From positions 1-17,099 of the forward strand of contig CATKXA010000011.1 of NCBI GenBank assembly GCA_949840475.1: DNA of 17,099 nucleotides, in the 5' to 3' direction. The DNA comes from an uncultured Thermoanaerobacterales bacterium. Its GTDB lineage: Bacteria; Bacillota; Clostridia; Christensenellales; UBA1242. Below, piece after piece: positions 1-7,609 of the stretch. Position numbers and translations under genes: made by a program. Under the pieces are notes generated by a model that was given only the letters and a program-made list of their open reading frames with translations, did no database searches and was not told where the DNA came from. Position 1 is the stretch's first letter. Every line of letters begins with the position of its first letter.

Positions 1-3000
1 TAAGCCTTTTGCTATGCTTAAATATCCCTTTATACAATCCAAAACAAGAGAAAACTCTGCCAACCCTTCCAACAGAGGACAATAACGTATGGGCAGGTTA
101 TGACGGAGAAATAATAACATCTAACGCGTATACCGGTTCAGATATAGCAGAACTAGAACAAAAGGGTGGCTCAATCTTTTTGGAAGAAGATTCAGTCTTT
201 AATATGAGAGAGGGTGAAATTAGCAACCATAGGGCAAGGTATGGCGGAGCAGTGTATGTAAGCCGTGGTGCGACATTCAATATGTCAGGCGGAACAATCC
301 ACAATAACACAGCGAGATATGGCGGAGCGATATACATAGAAGCCGGAGGCATCTGTAACATAACAGGCGGAACAATACGAAACAATAAAGGCTCAAGTGC
401 ACCCGCAATCTATGTGGAAGAAGGCGGCAAGCTAAACATCTCTGGCGATACGCTAATAGAAGATAATTTGCAAGAGTTTTTTGAAGTTGATGTAAGTATT
501 TATATTGATGATGCTTTAGTTTCAAAACAAAGACTAAATACAGAGCAGTATCTGAATGAATTGCAATTGCCAACAATTTCAGACGAACAATGCTGTGGTT
601 GGTTTGTAAATAGTGAATTGACTAAAGTCGTTGATTTTAATGCATTGGCAGTTAGTTATCAAACGAGTGAATTGAGTATCTGTACTAAAACTGCTACTAT
701 TGACAAACTAGCATTTACATTAAACAGTGCTGGAACTGGCTATATTTTTAAGAATATAGATGAAAACGTTAGCGGCGAAGTTGTTATTCCTAGGGCGTAC
801 AATGGTAAGCCTGTAGTTGAGGCGGAAGGTGATAGTGGAGGAAGGGCTGCGTTTGAAGGTTGCACAAATATAACTAAAGTTTACCTATCAGACTCTGTAA
901 CTAAGCTTGGAGTTTATAGTTTTTCTTTCTCATCGCTAGAAAGCGTTAACTTGCATGATAAATTAACAAATATTGGAGAATTTGTTCTTGTACAGACAAA
1001 TCTAACTAGTGTAACGTTGCCTCATAGTGTAATCAATATAGGTTTTGCTGCGTTTTGTGCTAATGCAAATATGTGTAAAGTTAAAGTCGATAACAATAAC
1101 CCGTACTATGATAGTAGAAATGATTGTAATGCAATAATAGAAACAAGTTCTAATGCGTTATTGCTTGGTAGTGCAACTACGATTATTCCTAATGATGTTG
1201 TGTCATTACAGTATGGGGCTTTTGCTTTAAGTTCTATTACTAGCATTGATTTGCCTAATAGTGTTCGAACTATTGCTGATGAAGTTTTTGCTCAAAGCCT
1301 TTTGGTGTCAATAACCATGACGGACAATGTGGAAAGCATTGGAGCCAAGTGCTTTAGAGAGTGTGAAAACTTGCAGAGTGTGGTGCTATCAAACAAAATT
1401 GTTGAATTGCCTAGTAATGTATTCTATAGATGTAGTCAACTACAATCATTGAATATGCCTACTAATTTAGAAACTATAGGAGAAAGTGCCTTTGCTGAAT
1501 GCGAAGAACTAACGGGCATTAGTCTGCCTAGCAGTTTAACATCTATTGGAGGGCTGGCTTTTGTAAACTGCAAAAAAGCTTTTGAAGAAATAGTAATTCC
1601 GGGAGCAGTGCGAATAATAGCGGATAATGCTTTCTCTGCTTGCCTTAGTGCGAAGTCTATCACTTTTATGGAAGGTATTGAGTCTATTGGAAGCTATAGC
1701 ATGACTAATTGTGTGAACGCTACAATTGTTAATCTGCCATCAACTTTACTAACTATTAAAAATGGAGCATTTGAAGGCTGTTTAGCATTAAAAGAGTTAG
1801 AATTCCCAAATGGATTACAAGAAGTGCAGCATTCTGCATTCAATTGGTGTACATCCTTAACTGAAGTGTTTATACCGATAAGTGTATCCAAGGTTGATAA
1901 TGCATTTAGGGGTACTGTACCAGAATTAATAATCTTCTGCGAAGCACCTTCTAAGCCAGAAGCTTGGCATAGTAAGTGGAATTATTACGATGATAATAAT
2001 CAGCTTAGAGTGGAATGGGGTGTTAAATATATTGACTTGTATGTTGACGGCAAGTACTCAAAAACAGTGTTGTCTTCATCATTAAGTTTGAGTGAAATGG
2101 ATCTACCAATAGCTGATGAGAACTGTTGTGGCTGGTTTAAAGATGAAGGCTTGATGAATGCGATAGATTCTTCACTTCCATTAACTAGTCAGCTTAGTGG
2201 AGTTGACAAGATTTATACAAAAACTGCTACTGTTGATAAATTGAGCTTTAGCACGAGCGACAATACGGTTAGTGTTAGGTGTTTAAATACAGAAATTAGA
2301 GGGGAAGTTGTTATTCCTCTAAAATATGACGGTAAATTTGTTACTGCAACTATAAGCGCAGGCAATAACTCTAGTGGTTCGTTCTATAATTGTGTAAATG
2401 TTACAAATGTTATTTTACCTGCAGGATTAACAAAAATAGGAGGATATACTTTTGCAGGTTGCTCAAAACTAAGCAGCTTAAACATTCATAGCAAAGTTTC
2501 AAATATTGCAGTAAAAGCGTTAACAGAGAGTAATTTGTCTACCATTGTTGTATCTGAATCAAATAGTACTTATGATAGCCGTGAGGGCTGTAATGCAATA
2601 ATAGAAACGGCAACAAATACCTTGATTAATGGCTGTAAAAATTCAACAGTGCCAGAAGGGGTTGTGGCTATAGGCGATTACGCTTTTGCTTATACGACTA
2701 TTTCTAATTTTAGTATGGCGAACACGGTTACGAAGATTGGTTCATATGCTTTTGCTAATTGTCCGAATTTAACCAACATCACTTTCTCGACAAGTCTTGA
2801 AGAGATAGGTGATTACGCATTCAATGTTTGTGAAAAATTGAACTATCCAATATTACCTGAGTCATTAGTTACAATCAAGGAACTTGCTTTCTATAAGTGT
2901 TCTAACATTAGGTCTATCAATATTCCAAGAAATGTTTCAAGTATTGACGGCAATGTATTTAGGGAATGCTTGAATGTTACTTCTATTACTGTTGATAGTT

Positions 3001-3809
3001 CTAATACTTTCTACAATAGCACAGGTAATTGCAATGCTATTATAAAGACTTCAAACAAAGCTTTAATTACAGGTTGTAAAAATACTGTTGTTCCGATAGA
3101 TACATTGTCACTTGGAACTTATGCTTTCTACAAGGTAAACGTAGTCACATTAGAATTGCCTAACAAATTATCTAGCATTGGTGCTTACTGCTTCTATGAG
3201 TGTGAATCTTTGCAGACCTCGCTTCCTAGCAGCATTAGGTCAATAGGATCATATGCTTTCTATAAATGTTCTTCTTTAACGGAGATTATCATTCCTAAAG
3301 GTGTTACTATAATAAATCAATCTGCTTTTTCTAGTTGTAAAGGATTAACTTATGTGTCATTGCCAGACGGGCTTTTAACTATTGGTATCTATGGTTTTGG
3401 TAACTGTACCTCTTTAAATCATATTTATATTCCGTCTAGTGTAACTAAAATTGAAGGTACTGTAATGAGCAACGCACCATTCTATAGCTGTAAAGATGGC
3501 TTCAAGATATATTGCGGAGCGGCTTCAAGACCATCTAAGTGGGACGCATTTTGGAATAGGCGTGCAATTTTGGGTTCTGGTACAGCGGCGGATCATGCAG
3601 TGACTTGGAACTACACTCGTGCACAATATGAAGCACTTTACGGAATAAGCAGTGCTAGTGAAAGCACTGAAAATCCAATTGATAATTTAAATACTTTTAG
3701 GTTTGCAAAGGAATATGATAGTTTAACGCAAAGCACACCACTTTGCATATCAATGCCTTGTGACGTAATTAATTATAGTAATTGGTACAATAAAAGAATA
3801 GCAATTTAA
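1..3809 (+). CDS. BspA-like leucine-rich-repeat surface protein, 5' partial
   Basis: The reading frame is open from the left edge, so the N-terminus and any signal peptide lie outside. A TTG at 9 has no ribosome-binding site and is not credible as a start. Numbering from that TTG, residues 16-40 resemble a Listeria-Bacteroides (Flg_new-type) repeat. Residues 52-150 are beta-helix-like repeats of the GGAIYI / NMSGGTI type. Residues 161-235 and 675-745 are two related linkers with a CCGWF motif and a KTAT(I/V)DKL end. Each is followed by LRR_5 (BspA/TpLRR) repeats with the rhythm LP..v..Ig..AF..C..L. Each LRR block closes with a cap (PSKPEAWHSKWN at 647-658; SRPSKWDAFWN at 1173-1183) followed by a V.W segment. 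A YDSR..CNAII element occurs three times (about 364, 853, 1000). No LPXTG motif, C-terminal membrane segment or charged tail is visible. The family is usually secreted or cell-surface and involved in adhesion; that role is inferred. The family is sure, the function is not. Confidence 0.88.
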   Translation, partial: SLLLCLNIPLYNPKQEKTLPTLPTEDNNVWAGYDGEIITSNAYTGSDIAELEQKGGSIFLEEDSVFNMREGEISNHRARYGGAVYVSRGATFNMSGGTIHNNTARYGGAIYIEAGGICNITGGTIRNNKGSSAPAIYVEEGGKLNISGDTLIEDNLQEFFEVDVSIYIDDALVSKQRLNTEQYLNELQLPTISDEQCCGWFVNSELTKVVDFNALAVSYQTSELSICTKTATIDKLAFTLNSAGTGYIFKNIDENVSGEVVIPRAYNGKPVVEAEGDSGGRAAFEGCTNITKVYLSDSVTKLGVYSFSFSSLESVNLHDKLTNIGEFVLVQTNLTSVTLPHSVINIGFAAFCANANMCKVKVDNNNPYYDSRNDCNAIIETSSNALLLGSATTIIPNDVVSLQYGAFALSSITSIDLPNSVRTIADEVFAQSLLVSITMTDNVESIGAKCFRECENLQSVVLSNKIVELPSNVFYRCSQLQSLNMPTNLETIGESAFAECEELTGISLPSSLTSIGGLAFVNCKKAFEEIVIPGAVRIIADNAFSACLSAKSITFMEGIESIGSYSMTNCVNATIVNLPSTLLTIKNGAFEGCLALKELEFPNGLQEVQHSAFNWCTSLTEVFIPISVSKVDNAFRGTVPELIIFCEAPSKPEAWHSKWNYYDDNNQLRVEWGVKYIDLYVDGKYSKTVLSSSLSLSEMDLPIADENCCGWFKDEGLMNAIDSSLPLTSQLSGVDKIYTKTATVDKLSFSTSDNTVSVRCLNTEIRGEVVIPLKYDGKFVTATISAGNNSSGSFYNCVNVTNVILPAGLTKIGGYTFAGCSKLSSLNIHSKVSNIAVKALTESNLSTIVVSESNSTYDSREGCNAIIETATNTLINGCKNSTVPEGVVAIGDYAFAYTTISNFSMANTVTKIGSYAFANCPNLTNITFSTSLEEIGDYAFNVCEKLNYPILPESLVTIKELAFYKCSNIRSINIPRNVSSIDGNVFRECLNVTSITVDSSNTFYNSTGNCNAIIKTSNKALITGCKNTVVPIDTLSLGTYAFYKVNVVTLELPNKLSSIGAYCFYECESLQTSLPSSIRSIGSYAFYKCSSLTEIIIPKGVTIINQSAFSSCKGLTYVSLPDGLLTIGIYGFGNCTSLNHIYIPSSVTKIEGTVMSNAPFYSCKDGFKIYCGAASRPSKWDAFWNRRAILGSGTAADHAVTWNYTRAQYEALYGISSASESTENPIDNLNTFRFAKEYDSLTQSTPLCISMPCDVINYSNWYNKRIAI

Positions 3810-3847
3810 AATGCACTATGGCTTGGCTTTAGTGCATTTTTATTTTT
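3808..3847 (+). terminator. Rho-independent terminator after the BspA-like gene
   Basis: A perfect 11-bp inverted repeat (AAAATGCACTA at 3808-3818, TAGTGCATTTT at 3830-3840) encloses an 11-nt loop and runs into a T-rich stretch. Its left arm begins inside the stop codon of the surface-protein gene. The A/T-rich stem ends give a natural U-tract. It should separate the surface-protein transcript from the ribosomal operon. Because the stem is symmetric with A's on the left side, it could also work on the other strand, but no gene converges on it. Confidence 0.85.
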
Positions 3848-3964
3848 GTGATAGAAAACAAAAGAACGGCAGGCTTTTCAAAGGTGTCATTTAGCCTCAA
3901 GCTTGGTGCTTTTAAGCTGGATAAGAGATATAAAAAATAATATAAAATTTTTTTGGATTTTCTC
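3848..3964. other. Non-coding stretch with A/T-rich upstream element
   Basis: No gene is visible here. The left half has only weak short inverted repeats (AGGCT 3871-3875 with AGCCT 3893-3897; AGCTT 3900-3904 with AAGCT 3914-3918). Bases 3921-3964 are almost pure A/T with A- and T-tracts directly upstream of the -35 box. This is the usual place and composition of an UP element that strengthens ribosomal promoters through the RNA polymerase alpha subunit; that function is inferred. Confidence 0.4.
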
Positions 3965-3993
3965 TTGACACGAACCCGTGTGTATAGTACAAT
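3965..3993 (+). promoter_or_regulatory. Main promoter of the S10-spc operon (sigma-70/SigA type)
   Basis: A perfect -35 box TTGACA (3965-3970) is separated by exactly 17 bases from the -10 box TACAAT (3988-3993), five of six matches to TATAAT. Transcription should start near 4000, leaving a leader of about 180 nt before rpsJ. The promoter lies after the terminator at 3808-3847 and is preceded by A/T-rich DNA, as expected for a strong independent promoter. A small dyad (ACACG-AACC-CGTGT, 3968-3981) overlaps the -35 box and spacer. Confidence 0.88.
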
Positions 3994-3999
3994 GATAAG

Positions 4000-4181
4000 G
4001 CTGCATAGTGGGATGATGCGGAAGGTTACCTATGAGCCTTGATTAGGATAACTTTCGCGGACAAGTTTAAACATCGATTTAAGCGACAGATAAATTCACT
4101 CTATGTGTTACCCGAGACTTTAAAAATTGCAGTGCGGGGAGCGAATAAGTCTATCTGAAAATATTTACTCGGAGGTACAAA
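4000..4181 (+). promoter_or_regulatory. Structured 5' leader of the S10 operon (candidate cis-regulatory RNA)
   Basis: Hand folding gives a possible three-way junction. P1 pairs 4002-4008 with 4101-4107 (CATAG/CTATG plus two G-U pairs). P2 pairs 4018-4030 with 4046-4058 (12 pairs, two single-base bulges, 15-nt loop). P3 pairs 4065-4071 with 4078-4084 around loop CATCGA. Downstream, CCCG (4111-4114) can pair with CGGG (4135-4138). Alternatively ACCCGAG (4110-4116) can pair with the region 4168-4176 that contains the rpsJ ribosome-binding site GGAGGT (4171-4176). In known systems, ribosomal operon leaders often bind one of the encoded proteins (L4 in E. coli S10). Which protein would act here cannot be told from sequence, and no energy calculation was done. 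Confidence 0.5.
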
Positions 4182-4490
4182 ATGGCAACACAAAAAATTC
4201 GTATTAAGCTTAAAGCTTATGACCACAACCTTGTTGATGAATCTGCTGCAAGAATTGTGGAAACTGCTAAAAAGGCGGGCGCTAAGGTTTCTGGACCTAT
4301 CCCAATGCCTACTGAAAAAGAAATTGTAACAATTCTTCGTTCAGTTCACAAACATAAAGATTCAAGAGAACAATTTGAGATGAGAACTCATAAACGCGTT
4401 ATTGATATTTATAACCCTTCAGCAAAGACAGTTGATTCACTTATGAAAACTGATCTTCCAACTGGCGTTGATATCAATATTAAATTATAA
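4182..4490 (+). CDS. rpsJ: 30S ribosomal protein S10 (NusE)
   Basis: This 102-residue protein has the usual S10 length. It carries the family blocks AGAKVSGPIPMPTE (about 33-46) and SREQFEMRTHKRVIDI (about 61-76). S10 sits in the head of the small subunit. As NusE it also joins NusB in antitermination complexes and contacts NusG, linking transcription to translation. The start is fixed by GGAGGT at 4171-4176, five bases before the ATG. It is the first gene after the operon promoter. The loop residue before HKHKDSREQ is Val where many homologues have Pro, a minor change. The identification is certain. Confidence 0.98.
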   Translation: MATQKIRIKLKAYDHNLVDESAARIVETAKKAGAKVSGPIPMPTEKEIVTILRSVHKHKDSREQFEMRTHKRVIDIYNPSAKTVDSLMKTDLPTGVDINIKL

Positions 4491-4510
4491 GGTCGGAGGA
4501 AAGTAAAATT

Positions 4511-5140
4511 ATGGATAAAGCAATACTAGGCAAAAAAATTGGCATGTCGCAAATCTTTACTGCATCTGGCCAAGTTATACCTGTAACAGTTGTTGAAGCA
4601 GGTCCATGCCAAGTTTCACAAATTAAAACTATTGAGAAAGACGGCTATAGCTCAGTTCAACTTGCATTTGTTGACACTAAAGAAAGCCGTATCACTAAAG
4701 CAGAAGCTGGTCACTTAAAGAAAGCTGGCATCGCTCCTAAGAAATATCTTAAAGAGTTTAAAATTTCTGCTGAAGGTTTAGCACTTGGTGCTGAAATCAA
4801 ATGTGATGTATTTAAAGAGGGCGACAAAGTCGACGTTTCTGGTTTCACTAAAGGACATGGTTTCTCTGGTGTTATCAAAAGATGGAATGCACATCGTCAA
4901 CCTATGACACACGGTGCAGGCCCTGTTCACAGATCACCTGGTTCACTTTCTGCTAACTCAGACCCATCTAGAGTATTTAAAAACAGAAAGCTACCTGGTC
5001 AATATGGTAATGAAAAAGTTACTATCCAAAATCTTGAGATTGCAAAAGTAGATGTAGAGAGAAACCTTCTTTTAGTTAAAGGTGCTTTACCTGGAGCTAA
5101 AGGTTCTGTTGTTACTATCTGCTCAGCAGTTAAGGCATAA
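4511..5140 (+). CDS. rplC: 50S ribosomal protein L3
   Basis: At 209 residues this matches the L3 family. The N-terminal AILGKKIGMSQIF block (4-16) and the long central loop (about 114-165, with KGHGFSGVIKRWNAHR, MTHGAGPVHRSPGS and DPSRVFKNRKLPG) are diagnostic. The loop reaches toward the peptidyl-transferase centre, and L3 is an early-assembly protein of the large subunit. The stretch GAGPVHRSPGS departs from the GSKxHRRPGS form that I recall as common in Gram-positive bacteria. GGAGGA at 4495-4500 lies 10 bases before the ATG. Confidence 0.98.
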   Translation: MDKAILGKKIGMSQIFTASGQVIPVTVVEAGPCQVSQIKTIEKDGYSSVQLAFVDTKESRITKAEAGHLKKAGIAPKKYLKEFKISAEGLALGAEIKCDVFKEGDKVDVSGFTKGHGFSGVIKRWNAHRQPMTHGAGPVHRSPGSLSANSDPSRVFKNRKLPGQYGNEKVTIQNLEIAKVDVERNLLLVKGALPGAKGSVVTICSAVKA

Positions 5141-5157
5141 GGTGGGAGGAGATAATA

Positions 5158-5778
5158 ATGCAGACTAAAGTTATTAATGTTAAAGGCCAAGAAGTTGGAA
5201 AAATAAGTCTAAGTGATGAAGTTTTCAAAGCTCCTTACAATGAGGCACTTATTCATCAAGTTATCGTAGCTTACCTTGCTAACCAACGTCAAGGCACAAA
5301 GAGCACACTAACTAGAACTGAGGTTCGTGGTGGTGGTAGAAAACCTTGGAGACAAAAGGGTACTGGTAACGCTCGTCAAGGCTCAATCCGTGCTCCACAA
5401 TGGATCAAGGGTGGTGTGGTATTTGCACCAAAGCCAAGAGACTTTTCTAAAAAAGTTAACAAACAAATGAAAAAAGGTGCATTCGTTAGTGCTATATCAA
5501 CTTGTCTTGCTGAAAAATGCTTGATAGTTGTTGATAGTTTAGATTTCAGTGAACCTAAAACAAAAGCTATGGCTGAGATTTTAAAAGATCTTAACCTAAC
5601 TAAGAGAACAACCATTGTTACTGCTGGCAATAATGAGAACGTTGTTAAATCTGCTGCGAACATTCCAAATGTTACAGTTACAACTGATGCATTACTTTGC
5701 ACTTATGACATTGTTGTTTGCGATAAACTCCTTATCACTAAGGACGCTATTAAAAACATTGAGGAGGCATGCAAATAA
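5158..5778 (+). CDS. rplD: 50S ribosomal protein L4
   Basis: This 206-residue protein has the L4 signature in its extended loop (about 44-95): RTEVRGGGRKPWRQKGTGNARQ, then GSIRAPQW and GGVVFAPKPRDF. The loop lines the nascent-peptide exit tunnel. In E. coli L4 also represses its own operon by acting on the S10 leader, so it is a candidate ligand for the leader seen here, although Gram-positive cases differ. GGGAGGAG at 5144-5151 precedes the ATG. The stop codon overlaps the real start of rplW in a TAATG arrangement, and the last codons carry the rplW ribosome-binding site. Confidence 0.98.
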   Translation: MQTKVINVKGQEVGKISLSDEVFKAPYNEALIHQVIVAYLANQRQGTKSTLTRTEVRGGGRKPWRQKGTGNARQGSIRAPQWIKGGVVFAPKPRDFSKKVNKQMKKGAFVSAISTCLAEKCLIVVDSLDFSEPKTKAMAEILKDLNLTKRTTIVTAGNNENVVKSAANIPNVTVTTDALLCTYDIVVCDKLLITKDAIKNIEEACK

Positions 5779-6068
5779 TGGTAGCACATGATATTATTGT
5801 TAGACCTATTTTATCTGAGAAAAGCTACGCTGACATTGCAAACAAGAAATACACTTTTGAAGTTGCAAAAAATGCTAACAAAACTCAAATAAGAACTGCT
5901 GTTGAAGAAATCTTCAAAGTAAAGGTTGAAAAAGTAAATGTTTCTAACGTTTACGGAAAAATTAAAAGACAAGGAAAGCACGAAGGACTTACTGGTTCAT
6001 ACAAAAAAGCTATTGTTCAACTTACAAGCGATAGCAAATCAATAGAGTTCTTTGATAGCTTATCTTAA
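5778..6068 (+). CDS. rplW: 50S ribosomal protein L23
   Basis: L23 lies at the tunnel exit and docks trigger factor, SRP and the Sec channel. The protein begins MVAHDIIVRPILSEKSY, where IIVRPILSEKS is the family N-terminal block, and is 96 residues long. An upstream in-frame ATG at 5769 would add three residues, but it lies only one base after the ribosome-binding site GAGGAGG (5761-5767). The ATG at 5778 has a normal 10-base spacing and shares its A with the rplD stop (TAATG), so I chose 5778. The family block YTFEVAKNANKTQIRTAVEEIF is intact. Confidence 0.95.
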   Translation: MVAHDIIVRPILSEKSYADIANKKYTFEVAKNANKTQIRTAVEEIFKVKVEKVNVSNVYGKIKRQGKHEGLTGSYKKAIVQLTSDSKSIEFFDSLS

Positions 6069-6088
6069 GTAAGGAGGGGTAATAAATT

Positions 6089-6916
6089 ATGGCATTAAAA
6101 AGATATAAGCCGACAACAGCTGGTCAAAGACAAAAGACCACTGCATCTTTTGAAGAAGTTACTTCAAAAGCCCCTGAAAAATCTCTACTAGTTTCTAAGA
6201 AGAAAACTGGTGGTAGAAACCATGCAGGTAGAATTACTGTACGCCACATCGGTGGTGGAAACCGTCAAAAATACCGTGTTATCGACTTTAAGCGCAACAA
6301 AGATGGTATCCCTGCAAAAGTTGCAAGCATTGAATACGATCCAAACCGTAGTGCATACATTGCTCTTTTAAACTATGTTGACGGCGAAAAGAGATACATT
6401 TTAGCTCCAGTAGGATTAAATGTTGGCGACACTGTAATGAGTGGTGCTAAAGCTGAAATCAAAGTTGGTAACACTTTGCCTCTAGACAACATTCCAGTAG
6501 GTTCAGTTGTTCACAACATTGAGTTCCACCCAGGTCGTGGTGGTCAAATTGCTAGAAGTGCAGGCATAAGTGCACAATACATGGCTAAAGAAGGTAGATA
6601 TGCTACACTTCGTATGCCATCAGGTGAAATGAGAAAAGTTCTTATCACTTGTCGCGCGACAGTTGGTCAAGTTGGCAATGTTGAGCACGAAATTGTTTCG
6701 CTAGGTAAAGCTGGTAGAAAACGTCACATGGGCGTTAGACCAACAGTTCGTGGTTCTGTCATGAACCCAGTTGATCACCCTCATGGTGGTGGTGAAGGTA
6801 AATCACCAGTTGGTCATGCTGGTCCTATGACTCCTTGGGGTAAACCTGCTATGGGTTATAAGACTCGTAAGAAAAAGAATAAATCTAACAAGTTTATAGT
6901 TAAACGTGTTAATTAG
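6089..6916 (+). CDS. rplB: 50S ribosomal protein L2
   Basis: The 275-residue length and sequence are typical for L2, a universally conserved protein needed for subunit association and the peptidyl-transferase region. The RNA-binding core includes GRITVRHIGGGNRQKYR (47-63), YDPNRSAYIALL (83-94) and the C-terminal MNPVDHPHGGGEGKSP (225-240), which contains the conserved histidine pair H230/H232. The C-terminus GYKTRKKKNKSNKFIVKR is the normal basic tail. A strong AAGGAGG at 6071-6077 precedes the ATG. Confidence 0.98.
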   Translation: MALKRYKPTTAGQRQKTTASFEEVTSKAPEKSLLVSKKKTGGRNHAGRITVRHIGGGNRQKYRVIDFKRNKDGIPAKVASIEYDPNRSAYIALLNYVDGEKRYILAPVGLNVGDTVMSGAKAEIKVGNTLPLDNIPVGSVVHNIEFHPGRGGQIARSAGISAQYMAKEGRYATLRMPSGEMRKVLITCRATVGQVGNVEHEIVSLGKAGRKRHMGVRPTVRGSVMNPVDHPHGGGEGKSPVGHAGPMTPWGKPAMGYKTRKKKNKSNKFIVKRVN

Positions 6917-6926
6917 GAGATAGAAT

Positions 6927-7211
6927 ATGAGTAGAAGTGTAAAAAAAGGTCCTTTTATAGCTGAAAGTCTTCTTAAGAAAATCAATGCTATGAATGAATC
7001 AAACGAAAAACATGTTATTAAAACATGGTCACGTGCTTCAACAATCATCCCTTCAATGGTAGGTCATACTATTGGTGTTTACGATGGTAGAAAGCATGTT
7101 CCTGTTTATATTACCTCTGAAATGGTTGGTTATAAACTTGGAGAATTCGCTCCAACACGTACTTTCAAAGGTCACAAGGGAGCTAAAACTACTAAGGGAG
7201 GAAAGAAATAA
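6927..7211 (+). CDS. rpsS: 30S ribosomal protein S19
   Basis: This 94-residue protein begins MSRSVKKGPFI and contains the family blocks KTWSRASTIIPSMVGHTI and VYDGRKHVPVYITSEMVGYKLGEFAPTRTFKGH. S19 sits in the head of the small subunit, pairs with S13, and contacts the A-site region and the B1 bridge. AGGAGA at 6915-6920 lies just after the rplB stop. Its TAA overlaps the ATG of rplV (TAATG, 7209-7213), and its last codons (GGAGG near 7198) supply the rplV ribosome-binding site. Confidence 0.98.
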   Translation: MSRSVKKGPFIAESLLKKINAMNESNEKHVIKTWSRASTIIPSMVGHTIGVYDGRKHVPVYITSEMVGYKLGEFAPTRTFKGHKGAKTTKGGKK

Positions 7212-7600
7212 TGGCAAAAAGAATGCGTGAAAAGTCTGCACTTAGAAAACAAAATGCAGATAAAAGAGCTAAAGCTATTGCAAGATTTGTTCGTATTTCT
7301 CCTTCTAAAGTAAGAATTATCTTAGACCAAGTTAGAGGCAAAAAGTATGAAGATGCTGTTGCTATTTTGAAGTTCATGCCTTCAACAGCTACTGAAGTTA
7401 TCTTAAAAGTTGTAGAGAGTGCTGGTGCTAACGCTGAGAACAATCTTGGACTTAATAAGGCTGACTTAGTTATTGCTGAAGCTTACGCTGATGGTGGTCC
7501 AGTTTTAAAGAGATTCCAACCTGTAAGCAAGGGTAGAGCACATGCTATTAAAAAGCGTACTAGTCATATTACCGTCATTTTAGACGAGGCTAAGGCGTAG
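7211..7600 (+). CDS. rplV: 50S ribosomal protein L22
   Basis: This 129-residue protein shows the L22 core: RFVRISPSKVRIILDQVRGKKYEDAV (about 26-51), the SAGANAENN block (70-78), and the beta-hairpin region ending KGRAHAIKKRTSHITVIL (about 107-124). The hairpin lines the exit tunnel opposite L4 and is where macrolide-resistance changes arise in other bacteria. The basic N-terminal 20 residues make it somewhat longer than the usual ~110. The start overlaps the rpsS stop, suggesting coupled translation. Confidence 0.97.
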   Translation: MAKRMREKSALRKQNADKRAKAIARFVRISPSKVRIILDQVRGKKYEDAVAILKFMPSTATEVILKVVESAGANAENNLGLNKADLVIAEAYADGGPVLKRFQPVSKGRAHAIKKRTSHITVILDEAKA

Positions 7601-7609
7601 GAGGTCAGT

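Noticed and set aside
9..11. TTG as the real start of the surface protein
   Set aside because: There is no ribosome-binding site or signal peptide, the frame is open to the window edge, and the first residues already look like part of a repeat.
98..576. Reverse-strand frames opposite the repeat region
   Set aside because: Their residues follow from the complementary strand of the Gly-rich repeats; no start signal or recognisable family.
5769..5777. Upstream ATG as the start of rplW
   Set aside because: It lies one base after the ribosome-binding site GAGGAGG and adds three residues absent from the family; the ATG at 5778 has normal spacing and the TAATG overlap seen at other junctions.
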